Shown here: positions 11,936 through 23,637 of the stretch, piece by piece
Position numbering within the stretch: position 1 is the stretch's first letter
Layout of the letters: each line of letters begins with the position of its first letter
Assembly (NCBI RefSeq): GCF_021018895.1
Contig: NC_079381.1
Span: 7,974,001-8,038,000 of the forward strand
DNA: 64,000 nt
Direction: 5' to 3'
DNA from: Seriola aureovittata
Lineage: Eukaryota > Chordata > Actinopteri > Carangiformes > Carangidae
Program-made: the position numbers and the translations under genes
Notes under the pieces: model-generated
What the model was told of the DNA's origin: nothing
What the model saw: only the letters and a program-made list of their open reading frames with translations
The model's database searches: none

Positions 11936-12356
11936 ATGCTCCCCCTGAGCCGAACGCTCGCTTCTTCTCTCCCACTATTCTAAACCTGTCACACAAAAAT
12001 TCTGGGTCTCGCAAAAGAGGATCTTTGTCACAGGAGGGTGCTCACAAACACACACACATGCACGCACGCACGCACACACACGCACACACACAAAGCGACA
12101 GGAAGGCTACTAACACAACCAAATAGCAATTACTACAGCGTCTGCAGCCTAGCAACCAGGCCACTGGATGTCATTGTCCCTCATCACATTTCTGTGTGTG
12201 TGCCTGTGTGTATGCATGTGTGTGTGTGTGCGTGTGTGTGTGCACGCACATAAGACCCAGAATTTTTGTGTGACAGGTTTAGAATAGTGAAAGAGAAGAA
12301 GAGAGAGAATGGCTTAGGGGAGTATGAGACAGAGAGAGAGAGAGGGAGAGAGAAAG
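11906..12356. repeat. long inverted repeat (49-bp core arms plus weaker flanks)
   Basis: 11961-12009 and 12253-12301 are reverse complements at 47 of 49 positions (core ACCTGTCACACAAAAATTCT). Pairing continues outward with lower identity: CTCATGCTCCCCCTGAGCC on the left against GGCTTAGGGGAGTATGAG on the right, then (CT)n against (GA)n. Pairing continues inward through a CA/CG-rich tract (12044-12092) that faces a TG/CG-rich one (12194-12250). The whole forms a 450-bp snap-back structure. No transposon termini are evident. Confidence 0.85.
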
Positions 12357-12559
12357 AACGGCAATGACACTGTGTTTGTGTTTTTACATTCTCTCGCTAT
12401 GACAACAAAGATGAATGCTTCCCTTCTCTTGCTGCGATGTCGCCATTCATTCACTTTTTTTATTACACCCTCGGGTGCTGATATACATCGTGCTGATATA
12501 CTTTTATTTATCAAAAATAAAAGCATATACATGGTATATGTTTATATACATTCATCAAG

Positions 12560-13350
12560 CACACCTGCTCATTCATAAAATGATCCAATCGTCCAATCAT
12601 ATGGCAGCGGTGCAATACATAAAATCATGCAGATACATGTGAGGGGCTTCAGCTGATGTTCACGTCAAACATCTGAATGTGATCTCAGTGACTTTGACCG
12701 TGGCATGATTGTTGGTGCCAGACAGTGTTTCTGATTTTCACACGCAACAGTCTCTAGAGTTTACTCAAACCCATCCAGCGAGTGGCAGTACTTTGTTGAC
12801 GAAAAAGGGTCAGAGGAGAATGGTTCAGAAAGGCTGCAGTAACTCGGATAACCACTCTCTACAACTGTGGTTAGCAGAAAAGCATCTCAGAAAAGCACAA
12901 CATGTCGACTCTTGAGGCAATGTGCTACAACAGCAGTGGGCTTCCTCTCCTCTCAGCCAATAACAGAAATCCAACCAAACCAAAACTGGACAGTTGAAGA
13001 CCGGAAAAACGTAGCCTGGTCTGATGAATCTGGATTTCCGCTGAGGCAGCAGATGGTAGAGTCAGAATTTGGCATCAACAGCATGAATCCATGGACCCAA
13101 CCTGCCTTGCATCCGGGCTGTTGGTGGTGGTGGTGGGGAAGGTTTTTTTGGCATAGCCTATCCAAGTATTGTTGCTGATCATGTGCTTCCCTTTTATGGC
13201 CACTATTTACCATATTTCACTGGCTACTTCCAGCATCATAATGCACGAGGTCACAAAACAAAAGTCGATTTCAAACTGGTTGAAAAGACAAAATGACCAG
13301 CCTTCCTGGATCAGAATCCCTATTCATATCATAGCTGATGTAGTTTTTAC
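12560..13350 (+). pseudogene. degenerate Tc1/mariner-like transposon, transposase frameshifted
   Basis: The left end CACACCTGCTCATTCAT and later blocks match the fish Tc1-like family I know as ending in a 'GGCCGGTGAGTG' terminus. Recognisable blocks are GTGACTTTGACCGTGGCATG, GGTCAGAGGAGAATGG and the transposase peptide KNVAWSDESGF, which carries a DDE-triad Asp. A GGTGGTGGTGG Gly-rich stretch follows. The frame breaks several times and internal segments are missing, so no functional transposase remains. The terminal inverted repeats are lost on both sides; the right boundary is uncertain by about 50 bp. Confidence 0.85.
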
Positions 13351-13375
13351 TTTCATGGAATCAGTTTGACAAACC

Positions 13376-14227
13376 ACAGTCTTTGCTGAGCACAGTGAAG
13401 TGTCAGAATAACAACCCAAGGGTCTTACAACAGCTAACAAATCCATCCATCCATCTATCTATGCATCTGTTTGTCCATTTATATATTACGCAGTCATTCA
13501 CTGTTAAAATCACGTTTTCCATATTAGAAATCCTACTGGGGAAGAACCAGATCCTCTGCTGAGAGAGGCTCGAGCCTGTGCTGCTATGGATGGTATAACT
13601 CGTTTAGGCAGATGGTTTTGGTCTCTTGCTTGATTCGGCCTGCCAACGCTGGGCTCACTGCATTTTAGATTAGCTTAGTCATGTGTCATGGGGGAAGGAG
13701 GTATGTAAATAAAACTGTAGGACAAAGTCATGGAGAGACAGAGACAGAGACGCTGTGGTGCCTTTTTGTCCAGACCAGCTGTCGTGGCTAACAGTAATGT
13801 AATTGTGGTGTAATATTTTTATCCGGCGCTCTGAAGCTATCCCGATGTATGCACATGTTTAGTGTGTATGTGGCTGTATGCATTTAGAGAGTGTGTGTGT
13901 GTGTGTGTGAGTCTTAAAGTGAATATGCAACTTTTATGTATATGGTTGAATTGCAAGTGCTTACATTTGCCCGTAAATTATGTGCACTTGAATGCCTCTT
14001 TGAAAGTATGTGTGTGCTAAGTTGTTACAAGTATATTGTGCCTTTAACCCATTAGCAGTTTTCTTTTCTTTCCTTTTAAGCAGCTTAGCTTCGCTTGTCC
14101 ATACACATTTGCTTAAAATTAAGCAGGGTATATTTGATAGCTTTGAAAACCTCTGGATATTTAAATTTAAAATAAAGTTCAGTAACACACAGTAATAAAA
14201 AACAGAGTATGTAAAAAGAGAGCGCAA

Positions 14228-14231
<4 letters not shown>
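13376..14231. other. intron stretch without a recognised gene
   Basis: Unique sequence with a short ATCC/ATCT tetramer run at 13440-13462 and a (GT)n run at 13891-13910. No exon-like structure was seen. Confidence 0.55.

Positions 14232-14277
<46 letters not shown>
14232..14277. repeat. (GT)23 microsatellite
   Basis: Pure GT run, followed by TTTGTGAGTGGGTGTG. Confidence 0.96.
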
Positions 14278-14280
<3 letters not shown>

Positions 14281-14570
14281 TGAGTGGGTGTGCCCTTTAT
14301 TGCAGTTCTATTTGATTATACAGAACCCCCAGTCTAGTTTATACAGTCGCTGAGATTAACTTACTGACTCAATGCATGAGAATCGCAAAGCATGCATGTG
14401 CACACCAAGCACTTATTTCTTTCCTTTGCTTCCTTTCTACTTTTATTTATTTATTTTTTTTTTTTTTATTATATGTCTTTCTCCTCATCCTCCCATCCAC
14501 TCCCCCTCTCGAGAAAGAGAGCTGGTCCAGAACCACCTCTAAACATGAGGGAATGAATTTGAGCGGGAGG

Positions 14571-14705
14571 GTTCACACACGCACACGCACACAGGCACAT
14601 ACACATATATATATATATATACACATACATATACACATACATATACACATACATACATATATATATATATACACACACAAACCCACGCGCGCACACACAC
14701 ACACA
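14571..14705. repeat. compound CA/TA repeat with a 12-bp tandem unit
   Basis: CA-rich flanks enclose two (TA)n blocks of about eight units. Between them is a unit of about 12 bp (ACACATACATAT) repeated roughly three times. The array is nearly symmetric and wholly alternating purine-pyrimidine. Confidence 0.93.
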
Positions 14706-15118
14706 TTGCAGAAAACAATGATGCCCTGGCATTCGAGGAATGTCTTTGGGCCAATTGGAAACAGCCGTGTGTGAGAGATGAATGAATGAAAGGAGCATGA
14801 ATACCTTATGAGAGCATCAGGAGTTGATAAGTGAGAGAGGGTGGGAGGGAGGAGGAAGAGGAGGAGGAGGGAGGGAAGAGAAAGGAAGAGAGAAGGAGAG
14901 CAAAAGGTGAAGAGAGAAACAAAAATGAAAAACAATGTCACCGTGTTCCCGGAGCAAAACCTGCAGAAAAGAATAATAAGATCCAAGCTGTAATAAACTG
15001 TAAAGCGAGGCACGGAGGGAAGGAGATGCTGTGAGGTTTTTATTGACCTCCGCAGCTCTGCAGGTCAGACACAGGAAGACGACTATTATACCTGGACACT
15101 CTCTCCCTGCTCTGGCCT

Positions 15119-15146
15119 GTCTCTCACTCTCTCTCTCTCAGTCTCA

Positions 15147-15228
<82 letters not shown>
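15119..15228. repeat. (CT)n then (CA)36 microsatellite
   Basis: A CT-rich tract with two interruptions runs to 15155, then a pure CA run of 73 bp. Confidence 0.97.
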
Positions 15229-15229
<1 letters not shown>

Positions 15230-17141
15230 TCACTTAGCCACCTGGCATCAGAAATCTTGCTCAAAGCTCGGCAATAGCGACTTATGTTTCACAGGAAATA
15301 AAACAAGATTCTCAGGCAGCTTCAACGCGGTACAAACACAATCTCACCTCAAGCACTTTGTGCTGAACTGTTTTGGCTTTTCAGCTGCTGAAACCTCTGA
15401 TGGTAAAGGCTGCCGATGTTATGAGACACAGTAGGTAGACTCATCAATTCACTCAATACTTTGGAATTTGTGTGTATAAAGCGCAGCGGTGCAATGGAAA
15501 ATCTCAAAAACTCCACAGTGAATAATGATCACATAATGTTCCTTGTTTAATATTTTCAGCAAAAGAAAAAAAAAGACCTAAACTGCAGCATTGGATTTGA
15601 ATTTGTTTTTGTTTTTTTTAGGAGACAACTATTACCTCTTAGCAGGAGAGCAAATTCTTTCACTGCCCAGTCTTTCCTTTTGACTCTTTTCAACAACTTT
15701 CTACTTTCTCTTTCAGTCAATATACATGGTAATAGCTGTCAGGTTGAGATGGTCACAGTATAGAATGAGAGAAAACAAAACTCCCTCAGAAGTCTTATGG
15801 ATGTGGCCTTTCAGACAAATAAACTTATTCTTATTTCTTTATCCATATTTATACGTGACTCTGTCCTCAGAGTGTGTTTAACTTGCCTCAGACCTCTGCA
15901 CAAACTAGTAGCATTGAATCCAGAAGCTTATGAGAGGCCTGGCATTCCTTTCATGCTACTTCAGACCGACTATATTTCATTATTATTTATCTTGACAGCA
16001 CAGTGAAGATTGCCAGAAAAGTTGGAGAACAGCACAGTGCCACTCATGAGTGATTTGTTCATTTAAAAGTAATCTTCTTAGTGAAACTGGGAATTTAACT
16101 TTTCGGAGCCGTGGCCTCACATGCCTGGACGTTGATCCGCACTCGCTTTCAGTCGCTGCGTTAGCGCCACAACAAAGGTTTGGTGTAAGCCATCGCATGG
16201 ATGAACAAAAGCAGCGAAACAAAAATCATCTGAAAAGTTTTAGATTTGTGTTTTTTTTTTTTTTTTTTGCTGATGCAGAGGAGAAAGGCATCTCTTTATG
16301 TTAGAAATCGAACGGTCTCCTTCAGAGCACGGCCTGGTTAAGGATCAATTGACTTTGTCAGAGGGCAGGTCAGACACTTTGGCTGACAGGCGATTGAGTC
16401 TACCACCACGTCACACTGTAAATAATACAGGGTAACACTCAAAACTAAAGTATCAATAGTCATCATCTTTCACTTTCCAAGGAGGAGATAGAGGGCAATT
16501 ATTTCCCTCTGCTCTCCCCTTCACACACGTCTGATCATCTTGCCAATCACTTTTTGTGTCAGGCATGGGTCAAATCCTTAACACTTCCTACATAGCCCTT
16601 CATTGTACTTAAAAAAAAAGAGATACAAAGTCTCTTTTCTGCCTCTACACCACCTGCATAACAACTTCAGCCACACCTCTACTTTTTCCTGAAACACAGT
16701 GAAGGGTAAAGTACGGGTGCATCACGTTGATGTCGGACAAGACACTTGATGAAAGGTGAGGGTGAAGAGAAGAAATAAGGGTGAAAGCTATTGAGGTCGA
16801 TGTAATGCCCACACTATAATGAAACTAGAAATTGCCATTCCATCACTCAAATCCTGTCAGTGCGATGAAGCGGTAGGTAGCATTTTACCGTGCAAAATTG
16901 AAATTTGAGTGTGTTAAAGCTGTTCAGTTGAGATGTCTCTAGTCTCACTAAGAGGTAAAGCTCGATGTCACCACGGCAATAATAAGCCTGAGGCTCTGTC
17001 ACAGCCGTGACAATTGCTTCTCAGCTGCACTGTCGGTGATGGTGACATGAGTGACAGGCTGGGATTGACCAATCAGAGGTGTCAGTCTGCCAAACGCACA
17101 AACAGCTAACTGCTATCACTCAGAGAGCGAAGGAGAGAGAT

Positions 17142-17143
<2 letters not shown>
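15229..17143. other. intron stretch; second X-box-like word near its end
   Basis: Mostly unique sequence; a T17 run lies at 16251-16268. 16960-17095 is a motif-rich, repeat-free patch with GTGACAGGCTG and GACCAATCAG. Nothing resembles an exon. Confidence 0.5.
16967..16990 (+). promoter_or_regulatory. X-box-like word, near-copy of 9009-9033
   Basis: GTCACCACGGCAATAATAAG followed by CCTG differs from the word at 9009-9033 by one deleted base and one substitution. Both contain GTCACCACGGCAA, close to the RFX X-box. Whether the match reflects shared protein binding or a short duplicated repeat cannot be told from sequence alone. Confidence 0.3.

Positions 17144-17192
<49 letters not shown>
17144..17192. 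repeat. (GA)24 microsatellite
   Basis: Pure GA run within a broader purine-rich stretch, 17121-17200. Confidence 0.96.
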
Positions 17193-17195
<3 letters not shown>

Positions 17196-20019
17196 GACAG
17201 GCAGGTACCACCCGAATCCCCAATGTTTGAATCAAAACAGCTGACTCCCTTAAATTTAGCTGTCAGATGCAAAGCTATACAGGACGGATGCGACAGACAG
17301 ACAAATAGACAGGAAGACAGGCAGGCAGAGAGAAATCAGAAGTGTCTGGACTGTAAAGCTTCAGGCCATCATTGTGAATTCAGCCAGCTGCTTTGTGCTG
17401 GAGCACTCCGTGCTGTCTTTTTACATGCACCGTGTTCTCTTTATGGAGTTATGAAAGGTGTCACATTACTGTGGAGGCACAAAGGCTCGTTCTGCACAGT
17501 CTGAAACCTTTAGATACACAGACTGATAGGGAAAGGGCAAACAGGCAGCTGCACACACACTGTGACAGCCTGAAAGCAAAAGAGCAGAGTGGAGCACACT
17601 CGCGGTACACAAGCAACAAAACCAAGCAACAAAAAGAGAAACAGCATTTCATGCAGTTCTCTACACCTCGGGGCTACTATAACTGATTCTTGGTAATGCT
17701 GTAATGCTATTCTAATGGAATGTTTGCACAGAGACTTTAAGCCTCATGGTTTCAATCAGGTCCTCCACACACCAGCTGTGCACTAGCCGATCAAGCCCGG
17801 CTCCAGCCAAGCTGGAACATCTCAGCTCTTGGCAACATCAGCTGAGAATGGATCTGTCATCTCAGTAGTATTCACAAGAAGTGGCCATTACCAGGGCTGT
17901 TTAGATAAGGTGCGTGTCGGTTACTTAGCTAATGAGTGTGTAGGTGTGGCATTAAGACGTCAGTGTGTTATGAGGAAAAATTAGGGCTGGGTAAGAAATT
18001 CAGATTTATTTTAGATTTTAGATTTGGCATGCTGGCTCTGTGGGGAAAGCCTGACCTGATTTGACAAGTATCTCAGCTGTCATGCCTTGATTGGATCCAG
18101 AAAACATTGTCATTTATCAAATCCTTGTGGCAACATATAATAATGATATGATCCATTTAAAAATTCTGACAGTTTCCAAGCAAATTGCAATGATAAAGTA
18201 ATTAAACAAGTTTCTGAATGTTGTTTTTTGGGGGGGTGGGGGTTCACATGCACAAGTTTCCCCTAGTGTGTATGCAAGTTTTCATTGTGTATATGGTAAA
18301 TTCAATGTGTATGTGCACACTTTCATGGTGTTTCACCCTCAACGGCCTCCCATAAATAAGCCTACTTTCTGCACGCACTAAAGTCTCTGCAGTAATTTTA
18401 CTGAATTCTGAAGTAACGCAAATCCAGAGTAAAGAAACCAAGAGCGACTCGCTAATGAGCTGGTCATCACACAGTATAGTAATGGTAACAGACATTGTTA
18501 ATGGCATGTGCAGACCTTGCAGAATCTTTCTAAATTACATGCTGTCAGGGGATTATAATTCATAGTATATCCAAATTCGATGTGACCTTTTTCCCTCCGA
18601 AGCTGTTGAATTCACTTCAGCTCTGAGTAGAATGACCTGGTCACTGTGCATCCCAGATGTGATTTATTGCTTGTCAACAAAGAGCGAGCCTCACAGCGAG
18701 GAAATGACAGCGTGAAGAATAAAGGATGTATCCCATCCAATACGCTGTAGCGTTCCTTTCTGTGAAGAAACCAAAGCAGATATGTGCAATCGTGAAATTC
18801 AATTTCCTCGTCGCTGAGAGAAAATGTCGCTAAGTTTACAGTTTTGGAGGCGAGAGAGAGAACTAAACTGAGGCAATAAGGGAAGTAGGAGTTGGTCTAC
18901 ATGGTTCAGTGGAGGAACAAACAGTGATCTCATTCCCTCAGCAGCATTTTGGCACCGGCGCAATCACAACAGGATGCTCTTATCGCACCTATCCTCATTC
19001 CTTTGAGTCTTGTTTGGATTCGACAGCAAAGACACACAAACACTCAAAGCTGGTGCCTCGAGTTTGGAGCATAACCCTGAATCAGAGTGATGGGTTGAAG
19101 TGATGCATTCTTCTCCTCCAAGACTTTTTTTCCCCCCCTTACTTTTATTTCTCTCTGGCTTCAGCCAGCTCCACCTCCTGACGTTGATTCTGTGATATGA
19201 CAAAATGGAAAAGTTTGGAGCCGAAAAGCCATCGATATAAGAAAATAAATGTAAAACATGACGTTTTTTTCTTTTGAAGGTTGAAGCTTAACTTTACTGA
19301 ATCCCTAAGACAGTTGTTCCTAACCTTCGTCGACCCTGTGTCAGAGGTTAAAGCCATCACTTCAACCATGGTGCTTTGCAATAAATCAAATCTTAAGATG
19401 TCACAAGATTCCTACCACTATCACAAAATGGCAACAATCTTACTGCTTTTCTATGTAAAATGTAGCTGGAGCTGATCATTTCCATTGTGGGCTTTTGGAT
19501 GCCGTTCCCTATTGTAAAGATCACTGTTGAAGAGTTTTTTTTTTTTTTTCAAAAGCACCAAAAGCTGGGTGTATCACATGAAGATCAATAGTTTCTCTCT
19601 TTCACAGTGAGAGAAAAAGGCTGGAGGCAGGAGAGAGTACACTATGTATCTTCACTTTCTTTCAGTCTTTGTATGTGTCCCCTCTCTGTCCCCTTTTATA
19701 CCTGATTCTCCTCTTCTTCTTCTTTTTCTCTCCCCAATCATCTTTTCTCATTGCTTCCCATTTCTATCATTTACACACATTTTTTTTTTTTTTTTTGTGG
19801 TTAGTTCAAATCATGGGTATCAACTAATCTCAACCTCAACCCTTACCCTCACGACTTATCATTAGTTGATTAGAAACAGCTTGACTGGCTACTATATTGC
19901 AGGGCTCGGAGATGGCAATCTGTCATTATATTTATCAGCCAAGCTGTGTTAATGGTGCTGGATTGCTGAATCATGTGTGAATAAATCCGTTAAAGGAGAG
20001 GCAGGCAGACGGTTAGGGA
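17193..20019. other. intron stretch without a recognised gene
   Basis: Unique sequence. A short GGGGGGGTGGGGG patch lies at 18229-18242, a T-rich run near 19540 and a T17 run near 19780. 18540-18900 is repeat-free and moderately rich in CpG-containing words, but I see no exon signals. Confidence 0.5.
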
Positions 20020-20092
20020 GACATGGTGGGGTGGTGGTGGGATTTTGGGGTGGTGGTGGTGGTGGTTGGGTGGAGGGGGGCAGGGGGGTGTG
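20020..20092 (+). repeat. G-rich (GGT)n tract with G-quadruplex potential
   Basis: The plus strand has successive runs of GGGG, GGG, GGGG, (GGT)n, GGG, GGGGGG and GGGGGG separated by short loops. That satisfies the usual four-run G-quadruplex pattern more than once. For the minus-strand cntfr transcript the G-rich strand is the template. Confidence 0.8.
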
Positions 20093-20229
20093 TTTAAAAG
20101 CAACAGAGGAACAGAGCAAAAAAGTGAGTGGGCAAGAGAGAGAAAAAGAGGATAAATGACAGTCATTGTTCCTTCCTCTTGCTGTCAGTTCTCAGTAATG
20201 CTAATCATTAGGCTAATCTGACAGGATGA

Positions 20230-20290
20230 TACACACACTCACACACACACACACAGGCACACACAGGCACACACACACACAAACACACCC
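20230..20290. repeat. CA-rich imperfect microsatellite
   Basis: CA runs broken by CTCA and GGCA steps. A TG array lies 130 bp downstream in inverse sense. Confidence 0.93.
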
Positions 20291-20416
20291 CATGTCTCCT
20301 GGCCCCCCCAACCCCATGTTGCATTCCAGTGCCCTGTGTCAATGAGAAGGAACCGCCACATTACATGGCTGTTTGTTCTCTTTGTACGCTCGCCTGCAAT
20401 GCTATTAAGACCAGGG

Positions 20417-20423
<7 letters not shown>

Positions 20424-20467
<44 letters not shown>
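20424..20467. repeat. (TG)22 microsatellite
   Basis: Pure TG run followed by GCGTATTATG. Confidence 0.96.
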
Positions 20468-20471
<4 letters not shown>

Positions 20472-21040
20472 ATTATGAACATTTGGACGAAGAAGTGTTT
20501 TTTTTTTTTTCGTTTTAAATGCAACTAAAAGCTAATATATGATGAACTCATGGTGTTGAAACAGTTTTTTTTTTTTTTGTTGGAGGAAAATATAGCCTAC
20601 CACATTTGACAGGTTTACTGACAATATGTCCTCTTGTTGCCATGCAGAGACAGCAGCTGCAGTGACTCCATCCTGAGCATTTGATTAAAAGCAGACTGAT
20701 ATGAAAAATATTGCTCCACTTCTGGCTTTTGCTTTAATGAAGGAAGTTCTTTTATTTAAAACATATTTTTCATTTTGAGATTCACTGTACCTTTTTATAC
20801 TAAACCTGGCAGAGAATCATAACTAAGTATGATTATCTATTTTTTGTTTTTCCTTCATAGTTTATGGTTTGTAAACATGAAGTTAAAAGGATCTTTTTAT
20901 AAGAATGATCTTGGGCTGTGATCCATGCTCCTATTCCTGGAAGATGAGTGGGTTTAACTCTGGCCTTGAAGGGGCGCTCTTGTTGCACTGTTTAGCTTTG
21001 ACAGCAAATAAATTAAAGGGGTCTCGGAACAGTTGCTGTG

Positions 21041-21048
<8 letters not shown>

Positions 21049-21072
<24 letters not shown>
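21049..21072 (+). repeat. poly-A run, 24 bp
   Basis: Uninterrupted A run. No target duplication, LINE or SINE body or processed-gene sequence was recognised upstream, so its origin is unclear. Confidence 0.9.
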
Positions 21073-21322
21073 GGTCGGAGTGGGTGCATTTGTTGCATTG
21101 TGATTTCATTAACTTGCTCCCTTTGCAACAGTGAAGGTCCACGTTCGTACAGTCCGGCTTTCTTACATGTAATCGGCCTCTTTTCCAGTTGGTAAACAGA
21201 AATAGAACAACAACCACAGAAGTTCTAAAAAGTCTCCACACCACCAAATGATTCTCACTTCAGGGAAAGTTGAGGAGGCCACACAATCTTAGGCTTAAGT
21301 GGGATGCAGTGCCATTAAATAA

Positions 21323-21350
21323 GTGTGTGTGTGTGTGTGTGTGTGTGTGT
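21323..21350. repeat. (GT)14 microsatellite
   Basis: Pure GT run. Confidence 0.95.
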
Positions 21351-21458
21351 CCTGAGGGAAAAGAGGGATCTTGGTTTAGAATAGGTAACAGTGGAATGTA
21401 ATTGAGCTGAAAATTGAAAAGCGGAGCCGTAGCAAAGCCAAGCTGGCGCGCATGTATT

Positions 21459-21460
<2 letters not shown>

Positions 21461-21533
<73 letters not shown>
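21461..21533. repeat. (TG)36 microsatellite
   Basis: Pure TG run of about 73 bp followed by AAGTAAGTAAG. Among the longest uninterrupted arrays here. Confidence 0.97.
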
Positions 21534-21535
<2 letters not shown>

Positions 21536-21749
21536 GTAAGTAAGCAGTGTGTGTTGTGCAGGTGTACTTCCTAATGTGTGTCTATGTGTGGGCTTTGTGC
21601 GCAGGATTTTGTGTGCGTGTACCTGTGTTTGTTTGTGTTTTAAAACCAGAGTGAGATGCCAGTGTAATCCTTGCACAGCCGGACCCCCGAGGATAACAGA
21701 ATTTACTATTGAGTGGGTGAGCCACACAGGCATGCATACAAGAGTGTGC

Positions 21750-21776
21750 CCACACACACACACACACACATACATG

Positions 21777-21824
<48 letters not shown>
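21750..21824. repeat. (CA)n-TATA-(CA)n microsatellite
   Basis: Two CA runs flank TACATGTATATATA. With the TG array at 21461-21533 it forms an inverted pair about 220 bp apart. Confidence 0.96.
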
Positions 21825-21825
<1 letters not shown>

Positions 21826-23284
21826 CCTTGTGCCAGCTACCTGAGAGAGTAAAGAAGAGGATGAGAGCATGCTGAGTCTCGCTCGCCTTCTCCCCAGAAA
21901 CACTCGCTTGGAAAATTGGAAAGAGCTTTGTCGTCTCCTCCAGGCATCACTCATGATGGTTCATTTTACACATTGTATACATAATGTAACATATACGCTC
22001 TTATTTTACAGTCTTTTTTTTTTTTTTTTTGGCATATCTCCACGTTGCTTCATTCTAGGTCTCCTTGAATAAATGGGTGGCGTAATCACGCTGTGCAAAC
22101 TATAACCCTGAGTCAGTGATTAACATGAGGCAGAAAACCACAGATGTAAACAAGGACACAGTGTGCGATGGAGGTGACGCTTCCTGCAGTGTTGCAAAGA
22201 TGAGGTTATCCCAGTTCAGCGTCTCATCTATGAACAGTATCATGACAACAAATGGCCACTAGGTGAAGAGGGAGAAGTGTGAGAACCGCAAGCACCAGAT
22301 TGAGACAATCTGGGGCTGGTGGAGCTGGTGTAATTGCTGTCTCCTTGATACATCTGTGACAAAAGAGTATAAGTATAGAATTGTAGATATAAAATGAGGC
22401 AATCACATAGCCAGTTGCTCACCTCAAATTTGCTGAAGGACCAATGTTTAGTGAAAAATACAAGAAATGAAATGTGACAATTAGTGTCACCGCTGTAATT
22501 TTCCAGTTTGACAATCAAAAGACCAAACCATGTGTTTTTTTTTTTTGGTTGTTTTTTAATAGTAATTTGGTACCATTTACTCTGTGTGTCTCAAGGTGTG
22601 TCATTTAGTCAACACATCAGTTGTTTTCTTGTCAATTGCTCATTCCCTTTAAATTACCCAGTGCGACACACATGATGTGCTACACAAAGAGTTGCTGTCG
22701 AAGTCAACAAATCCAACATGTGCCACGCTGAGCTGAGAGTCTTTGGGTGAGTTAGTTGAAAAATAGAAAACAAGACATTAACGATTTCGAAGGGTAATTA
22801 CACTACTTACTGAAAAAGGAAATCACATTCCTAAACATGTTAAGTGAATAAACACTGTAGGTGTTTTGGGCACAGCTGTCATGTTCGGACTTCTCAGCAG
22901 AATGCCCTCAGTGTTTAAGCACAACTTTGCTGACTAAGGCAACACTCGAGACTGATGCTGTGCCGGTTGATTTGATATCAGCACACATTTCAGTCCACCA
23001 GGCCAGAGGCTTCACTGCCTCTGTCGTTCTCTTTTTTATCAACATGAAGCAGGAATCTCTGAATTTGTTTGACAATCCTGGCAGGTGGTTGGCTCAGAAA
23101 GAACGAAAGAATTAAAAAAAAAAAAAAAAAATCACAGCTTTTCTTTCAATCGCGTCTTACGTTTTCTTCTCTCTCTCTCTCTATCTCAGGCTATCCCGGT
23201 TCTTCACCACTCACATTGTATCTGATCTTCCACTCCATCCTCTCTCAGAGTGTCTGAGTGTGCGCTTGTATCTCTTCATGCCTC
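21825..23284. other. intron stretch without a recognised gene
   Basis: Unique sequence with T runs near 22014-22030 and 22539, an A17 run near 23114, and a short CT run at 23171-23184. No exon signals. Confidence 0.5.
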
Positions 23285-23310
23285 TGTGTGTGTGTGTGTG
23301 TGTGTGTGTG
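23285..23310. repeat. (TG)13 microsatellite
   Basis: Pure TG run 110 bp upstream of the hairpin at 23420-23637. Confidence 0.95.
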
Positions 23311-23419
23311 GTCTACAGAGAGGGCTATTTGACTGCCTGATAAGCGAGACACACAGGCACTGACAGCTTCATCCATCAGCGTGTCTGTCTGACGGACAGG
23401 CCTCTGTAGAGAGGTCACA

Positions 23420-23443
23420 CTCCACACACACGTGTGTGTGGAG
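23420..23443. repeat. perfect 24-bp palindrome
   Basis: CTCCACACACACGTGTGTGT followed by GGAG is its own reverse complement. It abuts the left arm of the large hairpin. Confidence 0.9.
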
Positions 23444-23637
23444 AGGAGAGCAGAGGATCACATTGATATTCTGCCTAAAGCAGAGTCACTGTGTGTGTCC
23501 CAATAGAGGAATATTTACCACATACATGTGTGTCCAAATAGAGGAATTTATATGTGTGTGGTAAATATTCCTCTATTGGGACACACACAGTGACTCTGCT
23601 TTAGGCAGAATATCAATGAGATCCTCTGCTCTCCTCT
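23442..23637. repeat. near-perfect inverted repeat with 80-bp arms (hairpin)
   Basis: 23442-23521 and 23558-23637 are reverse complements at 79 of 80 positions; the one mismatch is in GATCACATT versus GATCTCATT. The 36-bp spacer contains GTGTCCAAATAGAGGAATTT, a diverged direct copy of the GTGTCCCAATAGAGGAAT block inside the left arm. So the locus shows one direct and one inverted duplication. No transposon ends, transposase or gene are present. If transcribed it would fold into a long imperfect-looped RNA hairpin. Confidence 0.95.

Noticed and set aside
12709..13178. Overlapping open frames as a possible host gene
   Set aside because: They are pieces of a broken Tc1-like transposase, shown by KNVAWSDESGF and the nucleotide match to the transposon family.
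21458..21875. Frames with runs of Thr-His or Cys-Val on both strands
   Set aside because: Direct translations of (CA)n/(TG)n arrays, as at 1.4, 2.4, 14.6, 35 and 55 kb.
23442..23637. Canonical microRNA precursor
   Set aside because: The arms are 80 bp with one mismatch, far longer and more perfect than a normal pre-miRNA; kept only as a hairpin/inverted duplication.
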